From the IMG/VR virus record IMGVR_UViG_3300044637_000534, positions 1 through 58,251 of that record: DNA of 58,251 nt; one strand, given 5' to 3'. The stretch comes from a virus. The position numbers and the translations under genes are program-made. Numbering within the stretch: position 1 is the first letter of the stretch; each line of letters begins with the position of its first letter. The notes beneath the pieces were generated by a model. The model saw only the letters and a list, made by a program, of their open reading frames with translations, was not told the DNA's origin and did not search any database. This document shows positions 22,063 to 32,200 of the stretch, in pieces.

Positions 22063-22253
22063 TGCCCAAGAAGCCGACCAAGTCGCGCGTCAACGAGGCC
22101 GGGAACTACACGAAGCCCGGCCTTCGCAAGTCCTTGTTCGAGAAGATCAAGGGCTCTGCGGTGCAGGGCACGAAGGCGGGCGAGTGGTCGGCTCGCAAGG
22201 CTCAGCTCCTGGCCAAGGAATACAAGGCCAAGGGTGGGGGGTACAAAGATTGA
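22062..22253 (+). CDS. Hypothetical basic 63-residue protein
   Basis: MPKKPTKSRVNEAGNYTKPG then LRKSLFEKIKGSAVQGTKAG and a KAKGGGYKD end. The composition (basic, Gly-rich tail) and phrases such as NEAGNYTKPGLRKSLF are recognisable from other podoviruses, where the protein is uncharacterised. The stop overlaps a TTG start. Confidence 0.6.
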   Translation: MPKKPTKSRVNEAGNYTKPGLRKSLFEKIKGSAVQGTKAGEWSARKAQLLAKEYKAKGGGYKD

Positions 22254-22495
22254 AAGCCCCCCAGAAGTCCTTGAAGGCGTGGACCGACCAGAAGTGGCGC
22301 ACCAAATCGGGCAAGCCATCCTCTGAGACCGGCGAGCGCTACCTCCCCGAGAAGGCCATCAAGGCTCTCTCGCCTGCGGAGTACGCCCGCACATCTTCCG
22401 CAAAACGTGCGGGGATGAAGGCGGGCAAACAGTTTGTGCAGCAGCCGGAGAGCATCGCCAAGAAGGTGCGTCCCTACCGGCAGAAGGGGAAGTGA
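22250..22495 (+). CDS. Hypothetical basic 81-residue protein
   Basis: TTG at 22250 overlaps the previous TGA; GGGTGGGGGG provides a ribosome site. KAPQKSLKAWTDQKWRTKSG ... GERYLPEKAIKALSPAEYAR ... AGKQFVQQPE is a pattern that I associate with small conserved phage proteins adjacent to the DUF6321-type gene that follows. Very basic, probably nucleic-acid associated. Confidence 0.65.
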   Translation: MKAPQKSLKAWTDQKWRTKSGKPSSETGERYLPEKAIKALSPAEYARTSSAKRAGMKAGKQFVQQPESIAKKVRPYRQKGK

Positions 22496-22496
22496 C

Positions 22497-22751
22497 ATGG
22501 CGAAGACCCCTGCCTGGACCCGCAAGGAAGGCAAGGACCCCAAGGGCGGTCTGAACGCCAAGGGTCGCGCTTCCTACAACAAAGCCAACCCCGGCAAGCC
22601 CGGCCTCAAGGCCCCGCAGCCGGAGGGCGGTCCTCGTCGTGACAGCTTCTGCGCCCGCATGAAGGGCATGAAGAAAAAGCTGACGAGCGCCAAGACCGCG
22701 AACGATCCCAACTCCCGCATCAACAAATCGTTGCGGGCCTGGAACTGCTGA
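22497..22751 (+). CDS. DUF6321-type small phage protein
   Basis: 84 residues. KDPKGGLNAKGRASYNKANP and GPRRDSFCARMKGMKKKL, ending NDPNSRINKSLRAWNC, match my memory of the uncharacterised DUF6321 family found in many podoviruses and cyanophages. Two conserved cysteines (SFCARM and terminal WNC). Highly basic; role unknown, likely virion or DNA associated. Confidence 0.75.
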   Translation: MAKTPAWTRKEGKDPKGGLNAKGRASYNKANPGKPGLKAPQPEGGPRRDSFCARMKGMKKKLTSAKTANDPNSRINKSLRAWNC

Positions 22752-22762
22752 AGGAGAGCCAC

Positions 22763-22924
22763 ATGGCAAAAGATATGAAGAAAGTCGAGAAGGCCGAAGA
22801 CGTCACCCCCGAGGTGAAGATCATCCAGGCCGAAACGCAGCCGATCTTGCAGATGACGTCTCAGACGCTCGCTGAGCTCGAGGCCGGTAAGAAGGCGCTG
22901 GCGAAGCAGGCCGACAATCGATGA
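22763..22924 (+). CDS. Hypothetical charged 53-residue protein
   Basis: ATG at 22763 after AAGGAGAGCC. MAKDMKKVEKAEDVTPEVKI then a helical C-terminus (QTLAELEAGKKALAKQADNR). ATGA overlap with the next gene. Alternating Lys/Glu suggests a helical or disordered linker protein. Confidence 0.5.
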   Translation: MAKDMKKVEKAEDVTPEVKIIQAETQPILQMTSQTLAELEAGKKALAKQADNR

Positions 22925-23277
22925 CCATTGAAGAACTCATCAACCGCGTGTTCTCGGTTCGCGATGCCGCTCATATCGAGCACTGGCTGACGAAGTCGTA
23001 TGCGCGTCACGAGGCGCTCGGTGAGTTCTACGAGGGCGTCATCGACCGTATCGACACGCTGGTCGAAGCCTACCAGGGCTTCTACGGCCCAATCGGTACG
23101 GTGGGTCTGTCGCAGATCCCGTTCCAGGACTTCGACGCGATGCTGGCTGATGAGGCCAAGGCGATCTCGGAAGCCCGCTCGCAGATCGCTCGCGGCAACG
23201 CGACGATCGAGAACCTCGTGGACGGCATTTGTGAGGTCTACTTCAAGACCTTCTACAAACTCGCCAATTTGAAGTGA
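22921..23277 (+). CDS. Helical ferritin/Dps-like phage protein
   Basis: 118 residues. EHWLTKSYARHEALGEFYEG then IDRIDTLVEAYQGFYGPIGT recalls phage proteins with a Dps/ferritin-like four-helix pattern (H/W near the first helix, then a Y-x-G-F turn). I recall a DUF5856-type family of this kind in phages; identity is from memory and would need a profile search. No clear ferroxidase set beyond His/Glu in helix one and helix two. Confidence 0.5.
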   Translation: MTIEELINRVFSVRDAAHIEHWLTKSYARHEALGEFYEGVIDRIDTLVEAYQGFYGPIGTVGLSQIPFQDFDAMLADEAKAISEARSQIARGNATIENLVDGICEVYFKTFYKLANLK

Positions 23278-23284
23278 AACGATC

Positions 23285-25063
23285 ATGGTCGCTCTGAAGC
23301 TGGCTAATTTCGGTGGGATGATCCCGGCAATAGACGACCATCTATTGCCGGAAGCCTACGGTTCGCTGGCTCAGAACGCCTGGCTCTACTCAGGCTCGCT
23401 CGACGGGCTGCACGGGCTGAAGGAGGTCTATGCGGCGACCAGCTCGCTGACCCGCAAGGTCTACCGCATCCCCAAGCAGTACTACGACAAAGACCATATC
23501 TACGACAGCTACTGGCTCGAGTTCGCCGACCCGGACACGGATGTCATCCGCTCCCCGGCGGTCAACGACAGCTTCGAACGCTATTACTGGGCGTCACCCA
23601 CACAGGGTGCGCCGCGCTACAACACGCTGCAGCGCATCATCAACTCGCAGCCTTCTTTGATCCTGGGCATCCCGGCTCCGACCGTCGCACCGACGGTGAC
23701 GGTGGCGGGGGGCGCAGCGCCGACCTACGACCGCGCCTACGTCTACACCTATGAGAGCGCGTATGGCGAAGAGGGTCCGCCCAGCCCACCGACGGTGGTC
23801 AACGGCAACATCAGCGGGACGTGGAACATCACGGTCACCGCGCCAAGCGTGCCGATCACGACCGACCGCAACATCACCAAGATCAACATCTACCGCACGA
23901 TCACGTCCGCGTTCGGCACCGCGACCTATTTCTACGTCACGACCCTGACGATCCCGACCGTGACCTACGCGGACACCCAGCCCGACACCACGGTCGCGGG
24001 CAACAATCTGTTGCCGAGTGTCGACTGGAACCCGCCGCCGTCCGACCTCAAGGGCATGATCGCGATGCCCAACGGCATTGTCGCCGGGTTCAGAGAGGAC
24101 GAGGTCTGGTTCTCCGAGCCGTACCGTCCGCACGCCTGGCCCGCCTCGTACACACTCAGCGTCAACTTCCCCATCGTCGGCCTCGGGGTCGCGGGCACGT
24201 CGCTGATCGTGCTGACGACCGGCTACCCGACTGCGATCACCGGCATCAACCCAGCCTCGATGAGCCAGGCGCGCATCGCGACGTTCCTGCCTTGCCTATC
24301 CAAAGGTTCAATCGTCTCAGGCGCGGAGGGCGTTTTCTACGCCTCGCCGAACGGTCTGGCGCTCGCCGCCAACGGGACGGTTCAGGTCATCACGCAGACG
24401 ACGATCACCAAGGACAAGTGGCTCACGCTGCTGAAGGTCCCCACGCTGCGCGCAGCTCGTCTGGGAGATGCCTATTACTGCTGGGGCTCGCCCCAGGAAG
24501 GCGTGTTCGAGCCGACCGCGTTCGACAACGACGCCTTCATGATGACGAACGTCGAGGGTGGCCGCTACGGCGCGATCATCGACTTCAAGAACCAACGCAT
24601 CCCCTATGTGAAGCTCTACGACGAGAACCCCGTCGTGAACACATGGGAAGACCCGTGGACCGGCGAGCTCATGCTCTTCCGGGACCAGAAGGTCTATTGG
24701 TTTGACGTGTCTGCGGAGACGCTGCGCGAGCCCTACACCTGGCGCTCGAAGGTCTTCCAGATGCCGAACATGCGCAACATGGAAGCCATGCGCATCTGGT
24801 TCAACGTGCCCGTGGGCGCTCCCGCGCTCAACCCCGTGCCGGATGTGAACCTCAACCAGCAACTCAAGGCCGACCAGTGGGGCCTGGTGCGCGTCTATGC
24901 GGACGGTCGCCATGTCTTCACCCGCGAGATCCGCGTGTCCGGCGAGATGATCCGCCTGCCGTCCGGCTTCAAGGCGACGAACTGGCAGATCGAGGTCGAG
25001 GCCCGCATCCAGATCTACACGATCGAAGCGGCGACGGCAGCGAAGGAACTCGCCAGTGTCTGA
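23285..25063 (+). CDS. Tail nozzle/tubular protein B-type
   Basis: 592 residues, beta-rich. The start MVALKLANFGGMIPAIDDHL with an early LPEAYGSLAQNAWLYSGSLDG is characteristic of T7 gp12-like/P22-like tail nozzle proteins. A fibronectin-like middle (YVYTYESAYGEEGPPSPP, TDRNITKINIYRT) is followed by a propeller-like part with repeated blades (LKGMIAMPNGIVAGFREDEV, WEDPWTGELMLF). It forms the distal tail tube. Call by order, size and style. Confidence 0.75.
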   Translation: MVALKLANFGGMIPAIDDHLLPEAYGSLAQNAWLYSGSLDGLHGLKEVYAATSSLTRKVYRIPKQYYDKDHIYDSYWLEFADPDTDVIRSPAVNDSFERYYWASPTQGAPRYNTLQRIINSQPSLILGIPAPTVAPTVTVAGGAAPTYDRAYVYTYESAYGEEGPPSPPTVVNGNISGTWNITVTAPSVPITTDRNITKINIYRTITSAFGTATYFYVTTLTIPTVTYADTQPDTTVAGNNLLPSVDWNPPPSDLKGMIAMPNGIVAGFREDEVWFSEPYRPHAWPASYTLSVNFPIVGLGVAGTSLIVLTTGYPTAITGINPASMSQARIATFLPCLSKGSIVSGAEGVFYASPNGLALAANGTVQVITQTTITKDKWLTLLKVPTLRAARLGDAYYCWGSPQEGVFEPTAFDNDAFMMTNVEGGRYGAIIDFKNQRIPYVKLYDENPVVNTWEDPWTGELMLFRDQKVYWFDVSAETLREPYTWRSKVFQMPNMRNMEAMRIWFNVPVGAPALNPVPDVNLNQQLKADQWGLVRVYADGRHVFTREIRVSGEMIRLPSGFKATNWQIEVEARIQIYTIEAATAAKELASV

Positions 25064-25310
25064 GCCGAGCTATCCCGGCATCCCTGAGCCGACCCTGTCG
25101 CTCGAGGGCCTCATCAACACCGTGGTCCAACTGAAGATCGCGGTGGAGATGCTCAGCGGTCAGCGCCTTGGCGCATCCTATGGCGCCCCCCGCATCTTCG
25201 TGCAGAAGACGATGCCGACGACCAACGACATCGGCGATTTGTGGATCAACACGGCGCTCAACAACAAGCTGCACTTCTGGGACGGCAGAAACTGGACGCA
25301 GACAACTTAG
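25056..25310 (+). CDS. Small late protein with sugar-binding-like motif
   Basis: GTG start at 25056 overlapping the previous gene by 8 bases. 84 residues: a helical N-terminal half (LSLEGLINTVVQLKIAVEML) and a C-terminal GDLWINTALNNKLHFWDGRNW motif that echoes GDLWWKSDEGQLYVYYNDG in fibre 1. Possibly attaches at the tail tip. Function unknown. Confidence 0.55.
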   Translation: MSEPSYPGIPEPTLSLEGLINTVVQLKIAVEMLSGQRLGASYGAPRIFVQKTMPTTNDIGDLWINTALNNKLHFWDGRNWTQTT

Positions 25311-25750
25311 TGATCGAGTTCAACAACCCCGCTCACCTCGAGACCATTGCGAACGCGGCCAACGTCCTTCCCAACGCCGCCTACGACGCCTGCATTGCCC
25401 ACTACAAAAATGGCAGGTTACTCGGCGGAGTAATCTACCAGAACTATACCGGTGCCAGCATAACCATGCACACAGCCGGTTTCGATCCCCATTGGATCAA
25501 TCGGGATATGCTTTGGGTGTGCTTTCATTACCCGTTCGTGCAACTGAATTGTAACAAACTATTTGGGCAAGTCCCTGCGTGGAACCTCAAAGCACTTGAG
25601 TTTGACCTCCATATAGGGTTTAAAGAAGAGTGTATTATTCGCGACGTCTATCCGCAGGGTGACATGATCCTTCTCTCCATGCGCAAAGAAGACTGTCGCT
25701 GGCTGAAACTCCGGCCTCGCACTATCGCAGCGCCGCAGGAGGACGAGTAA
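25310..25750 (+). CDS. GNAT-like acetyltransferase of late operon
   Basis: 146 residues from GTG 25310, overlapping the previous TAG. VIEFNNPAHLETIANAANVL, then KNGRLLGGVIYQNYTG, WVCFHYPFVQLNCNKLFG and a final YPQGDMILLSMRKEDCRWL resemble phage GNAT-type proteins found before ejection proteins in podoviruses. The acetyl-CoA loop (R/QxxGxG/A) is not obvious, so activity is uncertain. A palindrome variant at 25417-25434 lies inside. Confidence 0.6.
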   Translation: MIEFNNPAHLETIANAANVLPNAAYDACIAHYKNGRLLGGVIYQNYTGASITMHTAGFDPHWINRDMLWVCFHYPFVQLNCNKLFGQVPAWNLKALEFDLHIGFKEECIIRDVYPQGDMILLSMRKEDCRWLKLRPRTIAAPQEDE

Positions 25751-26868
25751 TGGGTGGAAAATCTAAAGCTCCTCCCCCGCCAGATTATACGCCGATAGCT
25801 GCTGCCAGCGCCGAAAGCGCCCGCTTCTCTGCCGACGTCGCCCGCGAGCAGCTCGCCTGGGCGCGTGAGCAGTACTACTCGGACAAGGCGATCACCGATC
25901 TCGTCGTCGCGACAGCGCTCGACCAGCAGGCAACGAATGATGCTGCCGCTGCGAAGGATCGTGCGCGTTACGAGCAGAAGTACCAGCCGCTCGAAGACGA
26001 GCTGATCTCCGACGCCAAGAGCTACGCGACCAAAGAGCGTCAGGATCTCGAAGCCGGTAAAGCGACTGCCGCCGTTGGCGAGCAGTTCAATCAGGCGCGT
26101 CAGGCTGCTCTGCAGAACCTCGAGAGCTACGGCGTCGACCCGACCTCGACCCGCTACGCCGCTCTCGATCTCGGCACTCGCGTTCAGCAGGCTGCGGCTC
26201 AGGCTGCTGCTGGCAACAATGCCCGCACGCAGACGGAAGCCATGGGTCGCGCCATGCGCTCGGAGGCCATCAACGTCGGTCGTGGCTATCCCGGCCAGAT
26301 CGCTGGCACCTACGGCACCTCGCTTCAGGCGGGCAACCAGGCTGCGAACACCACGCTCGCCCAGACGGCGTCGGGTGCCAACACCATGGGTACCGGGATG
26401 CAGTGGCAGGGCATGGGCAACCAGGCTCTCGGCATCTGGGGCAACACGCTCAACATGGGCTACCAGAACCAGATGGCGCAGTACAACGCCAACCAGCAGA
26501 GCTCGTCGGGCCTCGGCTCGGCGCTCGGCATGGGTCTGGGCCTGCTCACCACGCCGCTCAAGGGCACCATGCTCGGGATGCTGGCGGACGGCGGCACGGT
26601 GCCGGGTGAGGGCGGTCAGGTTCCGCCTGAAGCCTCGCCCACTCGTGGCCAGGCTATCGACGATGTTCCGGCGCGTCTGACGCCCGGCGAGTTCGTCATC
26701 CCCAAGGACGTCGTGTCCTGGGTGGGTGAGCGGACCATGCACCAGATGATCGAGAAGGCGAAGAAGGAGCAGTCGGAGCTGCCGCAGCGTTCGGGCGCGA
26801 TCCCGGACGTCGTGCCGATGACGGCTCCTGAGCGTCCGACTTTCGCCTCTCGTGGAGGAGCTATCTGA
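25750..26868 (+). CDS. Ejection (internal virion) protein A-type
   Basis: 372 residues. MGGKSKAPPPPDYTPIAAAS start, long Ala/Gln/Arg helical region (SAESARFSADVAREQLAWAR), Gly/Asn/Gln-rich centre (QAGNQAANTTLAQTASGANT) and a MLADGGTVPGEGGQ motif near residue 280, then TPGEFVIPKDVVSWVGE, which I recall from phage tail/ejection proteins. Such proteins are packed inside the capsid and form a conduit during DNA entry. First of three consecutive ejection-type genes. Confidence 0.65.
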   Translation: MGGKSKAPPPPDYTPIAAASAESARFSADVAREQLAWAREQYYSDKAITDLVVATALDQQATNDAAAAKDRARYEQKYQPLEDELISDAKSYATKERQDLEAGKATAAVGEQFNQARQAALQNLESYGVDPTSTRYAALDLGTRVQQAAAQAAAGNNARTQTEAMGRAMRSEAINVGRGYPGQIAGTYGTSLQAGNQAANTTLAQTASGANTMGTGMQWQGMGNQALGIWGNTLNMGYQNQMAQYNANQQSSSGLGSALGMGLGLLTTPLKGTMLGMLADGGTVPGEGGQVPPEASPTRGQAIDDVPARLTPGEFVIPKDVVSWVGERTMHQMIEKAKKEQSELPQRSGAIPDVVPMTAPERPTFASRGGAI

Positions 26869-29207
26869 TGTCCTTCGCTCAGGAAATGCGCGACTTCGCG
26901 GCTGGCTACAAAGCTGTTGCGGATACAGGCAGGCGCTCTGCTTACAACCGTCAGGCGGCTGACGAAGCCAAGAACGACCCCTTCGCCGGTTACGGTGGTG
27001 AAGAGGAGGGCGGCAACTTCATGGATCGCCTGAAAGGTTTCTTCGGCGGCGACAAGTCCGACGAGACCGCGATCACTGAGCCCGAAGATCCCCGCGAAGC
27101 CACTTTCGGCAGGTTCAACGCCGCCTATGAGCGCGCCTATCGGAAGGGCGACCTCGCCGCTTCGGAGAAGATCCTCGGCAACATCAAGCGCTGGGACAGC
27201 CTGCCGTCACCGTCTGGCAAAGTTAAGATGGCGGTCGGTGGCGCGGTCCCCGAGTTCGATGATGAGGGCCTTGAGGTTACTCCAGCGAGTTACCAGGCCA
27301 TCGAAGAAGAGGTCGCACCAGAGCGCCCGGCCCCTACTCAGGCCGTGGCGACTGATCCATTGCCCGACGCGCAGCCCGAAGGCGATGCGCCCGATAGGGA
27401 CGTCGTTGCCCGCGATATGTCGGATCTGGCAATGCCGGGTTATGCGGCGGCATACCGCTATGCCGCGAAGGAACTCGAGCCCGCCGCAGGCATCCAGGAC
27501 GATAACGAAATTCGCGCCCGCCGTGACGCCTACAACCGTGGCGACAACGCGGCATCGCACGACGAAGTCAAAGCGATCGATGCGATCATTGACCCGGACG
27601 GCAAGCTCCCGGCGAACGCGAAGTCGGCGGCTCGTATCGCGGCCATCTGGGAATACTATTCGAAGCGCGGTGAGGAAGATAAGGCGGCTGAACTCATCAA
27701 CCGTCTGTCGGCCTATGACCGTCGCAACTCACAGACGCGCGGTGTGCTGGCTCAAGAGGCCATGAAGAACGGCGACGTCGAGGGTGCCGTCAAGCTCATC
27801 AAGGACGCCTACGACCAGGATCTTCCCGGCGCAGATCTGATCCAGCCCGCCGTTCTCCAGAACGGCAACATCAAGGCTGACGTCATTCGTGACGGTCAGG
27901 TCGTCGAGAGTGTTGAAGCCACGCCAGACGAGTTCTCCGGCCTTATCCAGACGGTGGCATCAGGCCAGGCCCACTCCAAGCAGGCGCTCGGCCTCATCTC
28001 CCAGTGGGAAGCGAACCGGAAAGCCGCGAACCCGGCAAAGGGTAAAGGCGGCGGCTCGCGTGCTGCGACCGGTGGCGGTGACAGCGAGGCACTGAGCACC
28101 GCACTCCAGGGTGTCAAGCAGGCGGCTGACGCCGTGCGCGCCTTGCCGGATAACGCAACCGAAGAACAGCGTGCCGACGCCATGAAGGCGCTCGATGCAG
28201 CGGAGACCAAAGCCCGTGGCATCAAGCTGCCCGGCAAGAACCCCGTCTGGACCGAAGCCAATCGCGACAAGCTCATCAGCGGTGCCAAGGGTGCGATGCC
28301 CGGCCAGCGTTCAGCTCCTTCATCGGGCGGCACCGCCGAAGAGCGCAAGGCCGCAGTCGATGATGCCGAACTCGGCCTCCTCAACAACATGGTCAAAGAG
28401 AGCAGCCGCTACGGCGCCATGCTCGGTGACCCCAACAAGGTGATGAGCGAAGCTGCGCGTGAAGAGATCACCCGCCGCAAGAACATCATCGATCAGCGAA
28501 TTGCCGCTGCCGACGCTCGCAAAGCCGACATCAATTTCGGGCGCACCAAGGGTCGCAAGGAGTTCGATACGGATTACGAGACGCGCATCGAGCCGTTTCG
28601 CAAATCCCTCGATAGCTTCTTGAACGAAGGATACCTCGAAGAGGAAAGCGGCAAGCGCGATCCTCGCTACAAGATCGAGATGAAGCCTCGCGAGAAAGAG
28701 AACTTCCTCGATCTCGTCGATCGCATCGCAGCAAAGAACGACCGCAACCCGGACACCATCGTGCGGGCGCTTCTTGGCATGGCCAAGCAGGTCAATGGCC
28801 CTAAACCTTCGGTCGATCCGCGCGGGATTGTTTCTTACCAGGGCGTGCGCCTCAACATCGACGGCAACGACCTTCTCGAGCTGGCGCGTCTGCGTGGCCA
28901 GGCGGTGAAGTCTTCGCGTGAAGCCATCAGCACCGACTTCCAGAAGAAGGCGGATGCCGAGACTGCGCGACAGGGAGAGGTGCTCAAGGCGACAAGCGGC
29001 CTCGAGCCGATCCCGCCGAGCATGGCTCCTCAAGCCCGCAGTATGCTCGACCGCCTCGATGAAGAGATCGCCAACCTCGAGAAGGGCCTGGCAAATGTTC
29101 CCGAACGTCGGCGTCCCGACTGGGAGAGCATGATCGCCGACAGAAAGAAAAAGCGTGAAGTCTTGCGTGCCCGCATGTCGGCTCCGCAAGCCATTCCTGC
29201 CCAGTGA
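26868..29207 (+). CDS. Ejection (internal virion) protein B-type, 779 residues
   Basis: Starts MSFAQEMRDFAAGYKAVADT overlapping the previous stop. Acidic and helical overall, with Pro/Glu spacers (PERPAPTQAVATDPLPDAQP), the shared KMAVGGAVPEFDD motif near 122, a low-complexity Gly/Ala linker near 390 and long charged coiled regions in the second half (DEEIANLEKGLANVPERRRP). No enzymatic motif seen. Position, size and helical style fit an internal core protein like T7 gp15. Confidence 0.65.
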   Translation: MSFAQEMRDFAAGYKAVADTGRRSAYNRQAADEAKNDPFAGYGGEEEGGNFMDRLKGFFGGDKSDETAITEPEDPREATFGRFNAAYERAYRKGDLAASEKILGNIKRWDSLPSPSGKVKMAVGGAVPEFDDEGLEVTPASYQAIEEEVAPERPAPTQAVATDPLPDAQPEGDAPDRDVVARDMSDLAMPGYAAAYRYAAKELEPAAGIQDDNEIRARRDAYNRGDNAASHDEVKAIDAIIDPDGKLPANAKSAARIAAIWEYYSKRGEEDKAAELINRLSAYDRRNSQTRGVLAQEAMKNGDVEGAVKLIKDAYDQDLPGADLIQPAVLQNGNIKADVIRDGQVVESVEATPDEFSGLIQTVASGQAHSKQALGLISQWEANRKAANPAKGKGGGSRAATGGGDSEALSTALQGVKQAADAVRALPDNATEEQRADAMKALDAAETKARGIKLPGKNPVWTEANRDKLISGAKGAMPGQRSAPSSGGTAEERKAAVDDAELGLLNNMVKESSRYGAMLGDPNKVMSEAAREEITRRKNIIDQRIAAADARKADINFGRTKGRKEFDTDYETRIEPFRKSLDSFLNEGYLEEESGKRDPRYKIEMKPREKENFLDLVDRIAAKNDRNPDTIVRALLGMAKQVNGPKPSVDPRGIVSYQGVRLNIDGNDLLELARLRGQAVKSSREAISTDFQKKADAETARQGEVLKATSGLEPIPPSMAPQARSMLDRLDEEIANLEKGLANVPERRRPDWESMIADRKKKREVLRARMSAPQAIPAQ

Positions 29208-29215
29208 GGTAAGAG

Positions 29216-32200
29216 ATGGCGGACACCCCCGTCTTCCAGTCGATCTCCAACGAAGAACTCAAGCGTGCGTTGGAGAACGGGTTTGATATTGGCGGTACCC
29301 TGGTCGATGACCCGGTTACTCGCGAAGGTTACAGCGAGCTCACGCCCGAAGACTATGAGACGAGCTGGAGCGATTATGGTCGCACGCTTGCCGCCAATAC
29401 TATCGGTATTGGTTCAAGCCTCGCCAGGCTGTCCCAGTATGCGACTGACGGAGCCATAGGCGGCGACACGGCTCAATACCTCGAAGGGCTTTCCGAAGAC
29501 CAGGTGCGGGCCATGTCGCCCGTTGCTCGTCGTGCGCTTGGCGCTGCGTTCCTTCCTTCAGACGGGGAAGAGAGCGTCCTCGACGCGGGCATTGGCCGTT
29601 CGCTGGCGCTGAAGACGACGGCTGCGGTTCCGTCGCTTGTGGCTTCGATCATCCCCGCTGGTATTGCCACGACGCTTCTGCGTGGTGCGAGCGTCGGCGT
29701 CCGCGCCGGGGTCGGTGCTGGTGCGGCACGCGGCACGGCTGGCACGCTGGCTGCTGGTGAGGTGGTCGGTCAGATCTATAAGAAGATCGACGAGTTCTCC
29801 GACGAAGAGCTGGCCAAGCAGAGCGACGTCTTTGCAGGCTACCTGACCATGATGAGCCCCGATGAGGCTCGCGCTAAATACATGCGCGATGTGGCGGGTG
29901 TCGCTCCCATCGTTGCCGGTGCGATCTCTGCGGCGTTGGGCGGCGTCGAAGGTAAGATCGGTCGTCGTCTCGGTGGAGAAGCCGCAGAGGGCTTCCTCAA
30001 AGGCGTCGGCAAGGGGTCAATCGCCGAAGCGCTGCAGGAAGGCGCTGAGACCGGGGTTGGCGAACTTCTCTCGCAGAGCGCTCTATCCACCGCTGGCCTC
30101 GATGACATGAGCTGGACCAAGATCCTGTCTCAGACCATCGAAGGTATGACTGTCGGCGGCATCCTTGGCGGCGGTGCCGGTGGCATCTCCAATATCGGCG
30201 GTCGCACTCGCACCGCAACCGAAGGGAAGATCCCGGAAACTGACGCGGGTCCGCTCGATCCGACCACGAAGTTTGCGCTCGACCAGGAGACGCAAACGCA
30301 ACAAACGCAACAGACGCAACCGCCTGCTCCTCTCACTGGTATGGGTGGCGTTAAGTTCTCTGACGCTCCTCCACCAATGACCCCAGACGGTCAGGTCGTC
30401 GAGCCTTTGTTACAGGAGAAGGCACCCCTTCGACCTGGTATGCCGACTACGGAAGAACTCGTCGTCCGGCAGTTCAATGAGAACCTCACGAGCGGAATTA
30501 ACGAACAAGGCACAGCTCCTGCACAAAAAAAGGCTGGTTACTGGTCTGGCGAGCTCGAGAAGCTCCTTAGCAATGCCGGTGTCCAACTTAATGAGCAGGA
30601 TCGTTCCTCACTCAACCAGCGCGTGGTTGATGTCCTCAACCGCACGAAAGACACCGCACAGCGTTGGGCTGGTCTGCGTCAGATCGTCGACGAGCTGAAG
30701 GCTCAGAAGGCTTCAGCTCCCGCCGCAGCGCCGCAGCAGACGCCCGACCAGGCAGCGATGCAGGCGGGGATCGAAACGCTCGATGGGTCGAATTCGGTGC
30801 CCGAGCGTCCGGCCACGCTGCAGGTGCAGGTCAAGATGCTCACGAACGGTGAGCGCCAGGCCGTGTACATCCCGTTCACGGTGCCGGAGGCCGAGCGCCC
30901 GAAGAAGCCCAAGGGCATCGAGAAGGTCTTCGTCAAGAACGGCATCGTCTATTACAACCCGGCACGCTTGAAGCCCGCCTACATCCGTAAGGCGGACGCC
31001 GCCGATCGTCTGAACGACATCCTGCCGATGGGTGCCACGCCGCAGTTCGAAGCGGTGAAGGCCGTCAAGGAACGCGGCGCTGAGCCTCGCGTCGTGCAGG
31101 CCATCAAGGATGGCATCTCTGTCCTCGACGTCGCCTCGTCGACCGAAACAGTTGTACAGGATGCTGCACAGGTTGCGGCCCAGGCTCCCGCCGATGCCGA
31201 GATCGTCGTTCGCGATGACCCGGAAGGCGTGATCCAGGAGCGCATCGAAGGTCGCCAGCAGGATCTTGCCGAGATCGTCGTCACGCCCGAGCTGCGTGCG
31301 AAGTGGGAAGAGCTTGGCACCCGCACTCTCCCGGACGGTCGCCGTGTCCTGCCCAATCTGAGCGACGAAGGTATCATCGCTGCGGAGAGGCAGCAGCTCG
31401 CGGACCAGGAACGTCAGGCCCAGGTCGAGCGTCAGCGTCAGGAACGCGAAGAGCGTAAGGCCAAGGCGGCAGAGGCTGCGGCCAAAGCCGAGGAGAAGGC
31501 CAAGCCGGTCCTCGAGGTCAAGGACGCCAAGGAGAGCAAGAAGAGCAAGGCCAAGGTCGCCAAGAAGAAGGACGACCTCACAAAGGCCAAGGAGATCTTC
31601 GAGGCGAACAAGCCGACCGCAGCAGAAGACAAGGCCGGGCTCGCTGCCAAGCGGGCCATGGTCATCGCGCGCGTCCGCAAGATGTTGGACGAGGCGAAGA
31701 AGGCGAAGATCCAGATCCCCGGCCAGTGGCAAGCTGGCGTGCCGGAGCATCTCGGCTTCTTCCTGCTCATGAAGAAATTCGCGCAGCGTGCCGACAAGGG
31801 CAAGATCGACGACGCAGCCGTTCAGCTCTTCCTGGCCGACGAGTTCTTCGCTCGCATCGGCGAGTGGGAGAGCATCAAGAGCACGCGCCGTGTGGAAGGC
31901 GATGCCCAGTCCAAGGGCAAGGACTTTCAGGAAGCCACTGGCTACGACGCCGACACGAAAGAGCGTTCCGAGATCAACATCGACCGCATCGCCGAGACGA
32001 CCGGCGAGACGGAAGACGAGCGCGTCGGTCGCGTCTCGCTCGACAACGAAGAAGAGAACCTCAACCCGACTGAGGCGTTTGAGGGCTTTGTCGATGAGGA
32101 AGCGGTTACTGAGGAAGTAACACCCGCTGCTCCGGTCGAAGAGAAGATCGAGGACAAGCTCGCCGCACGTCGTGCCGAGGGTACGTTCACGAAGACCGAG

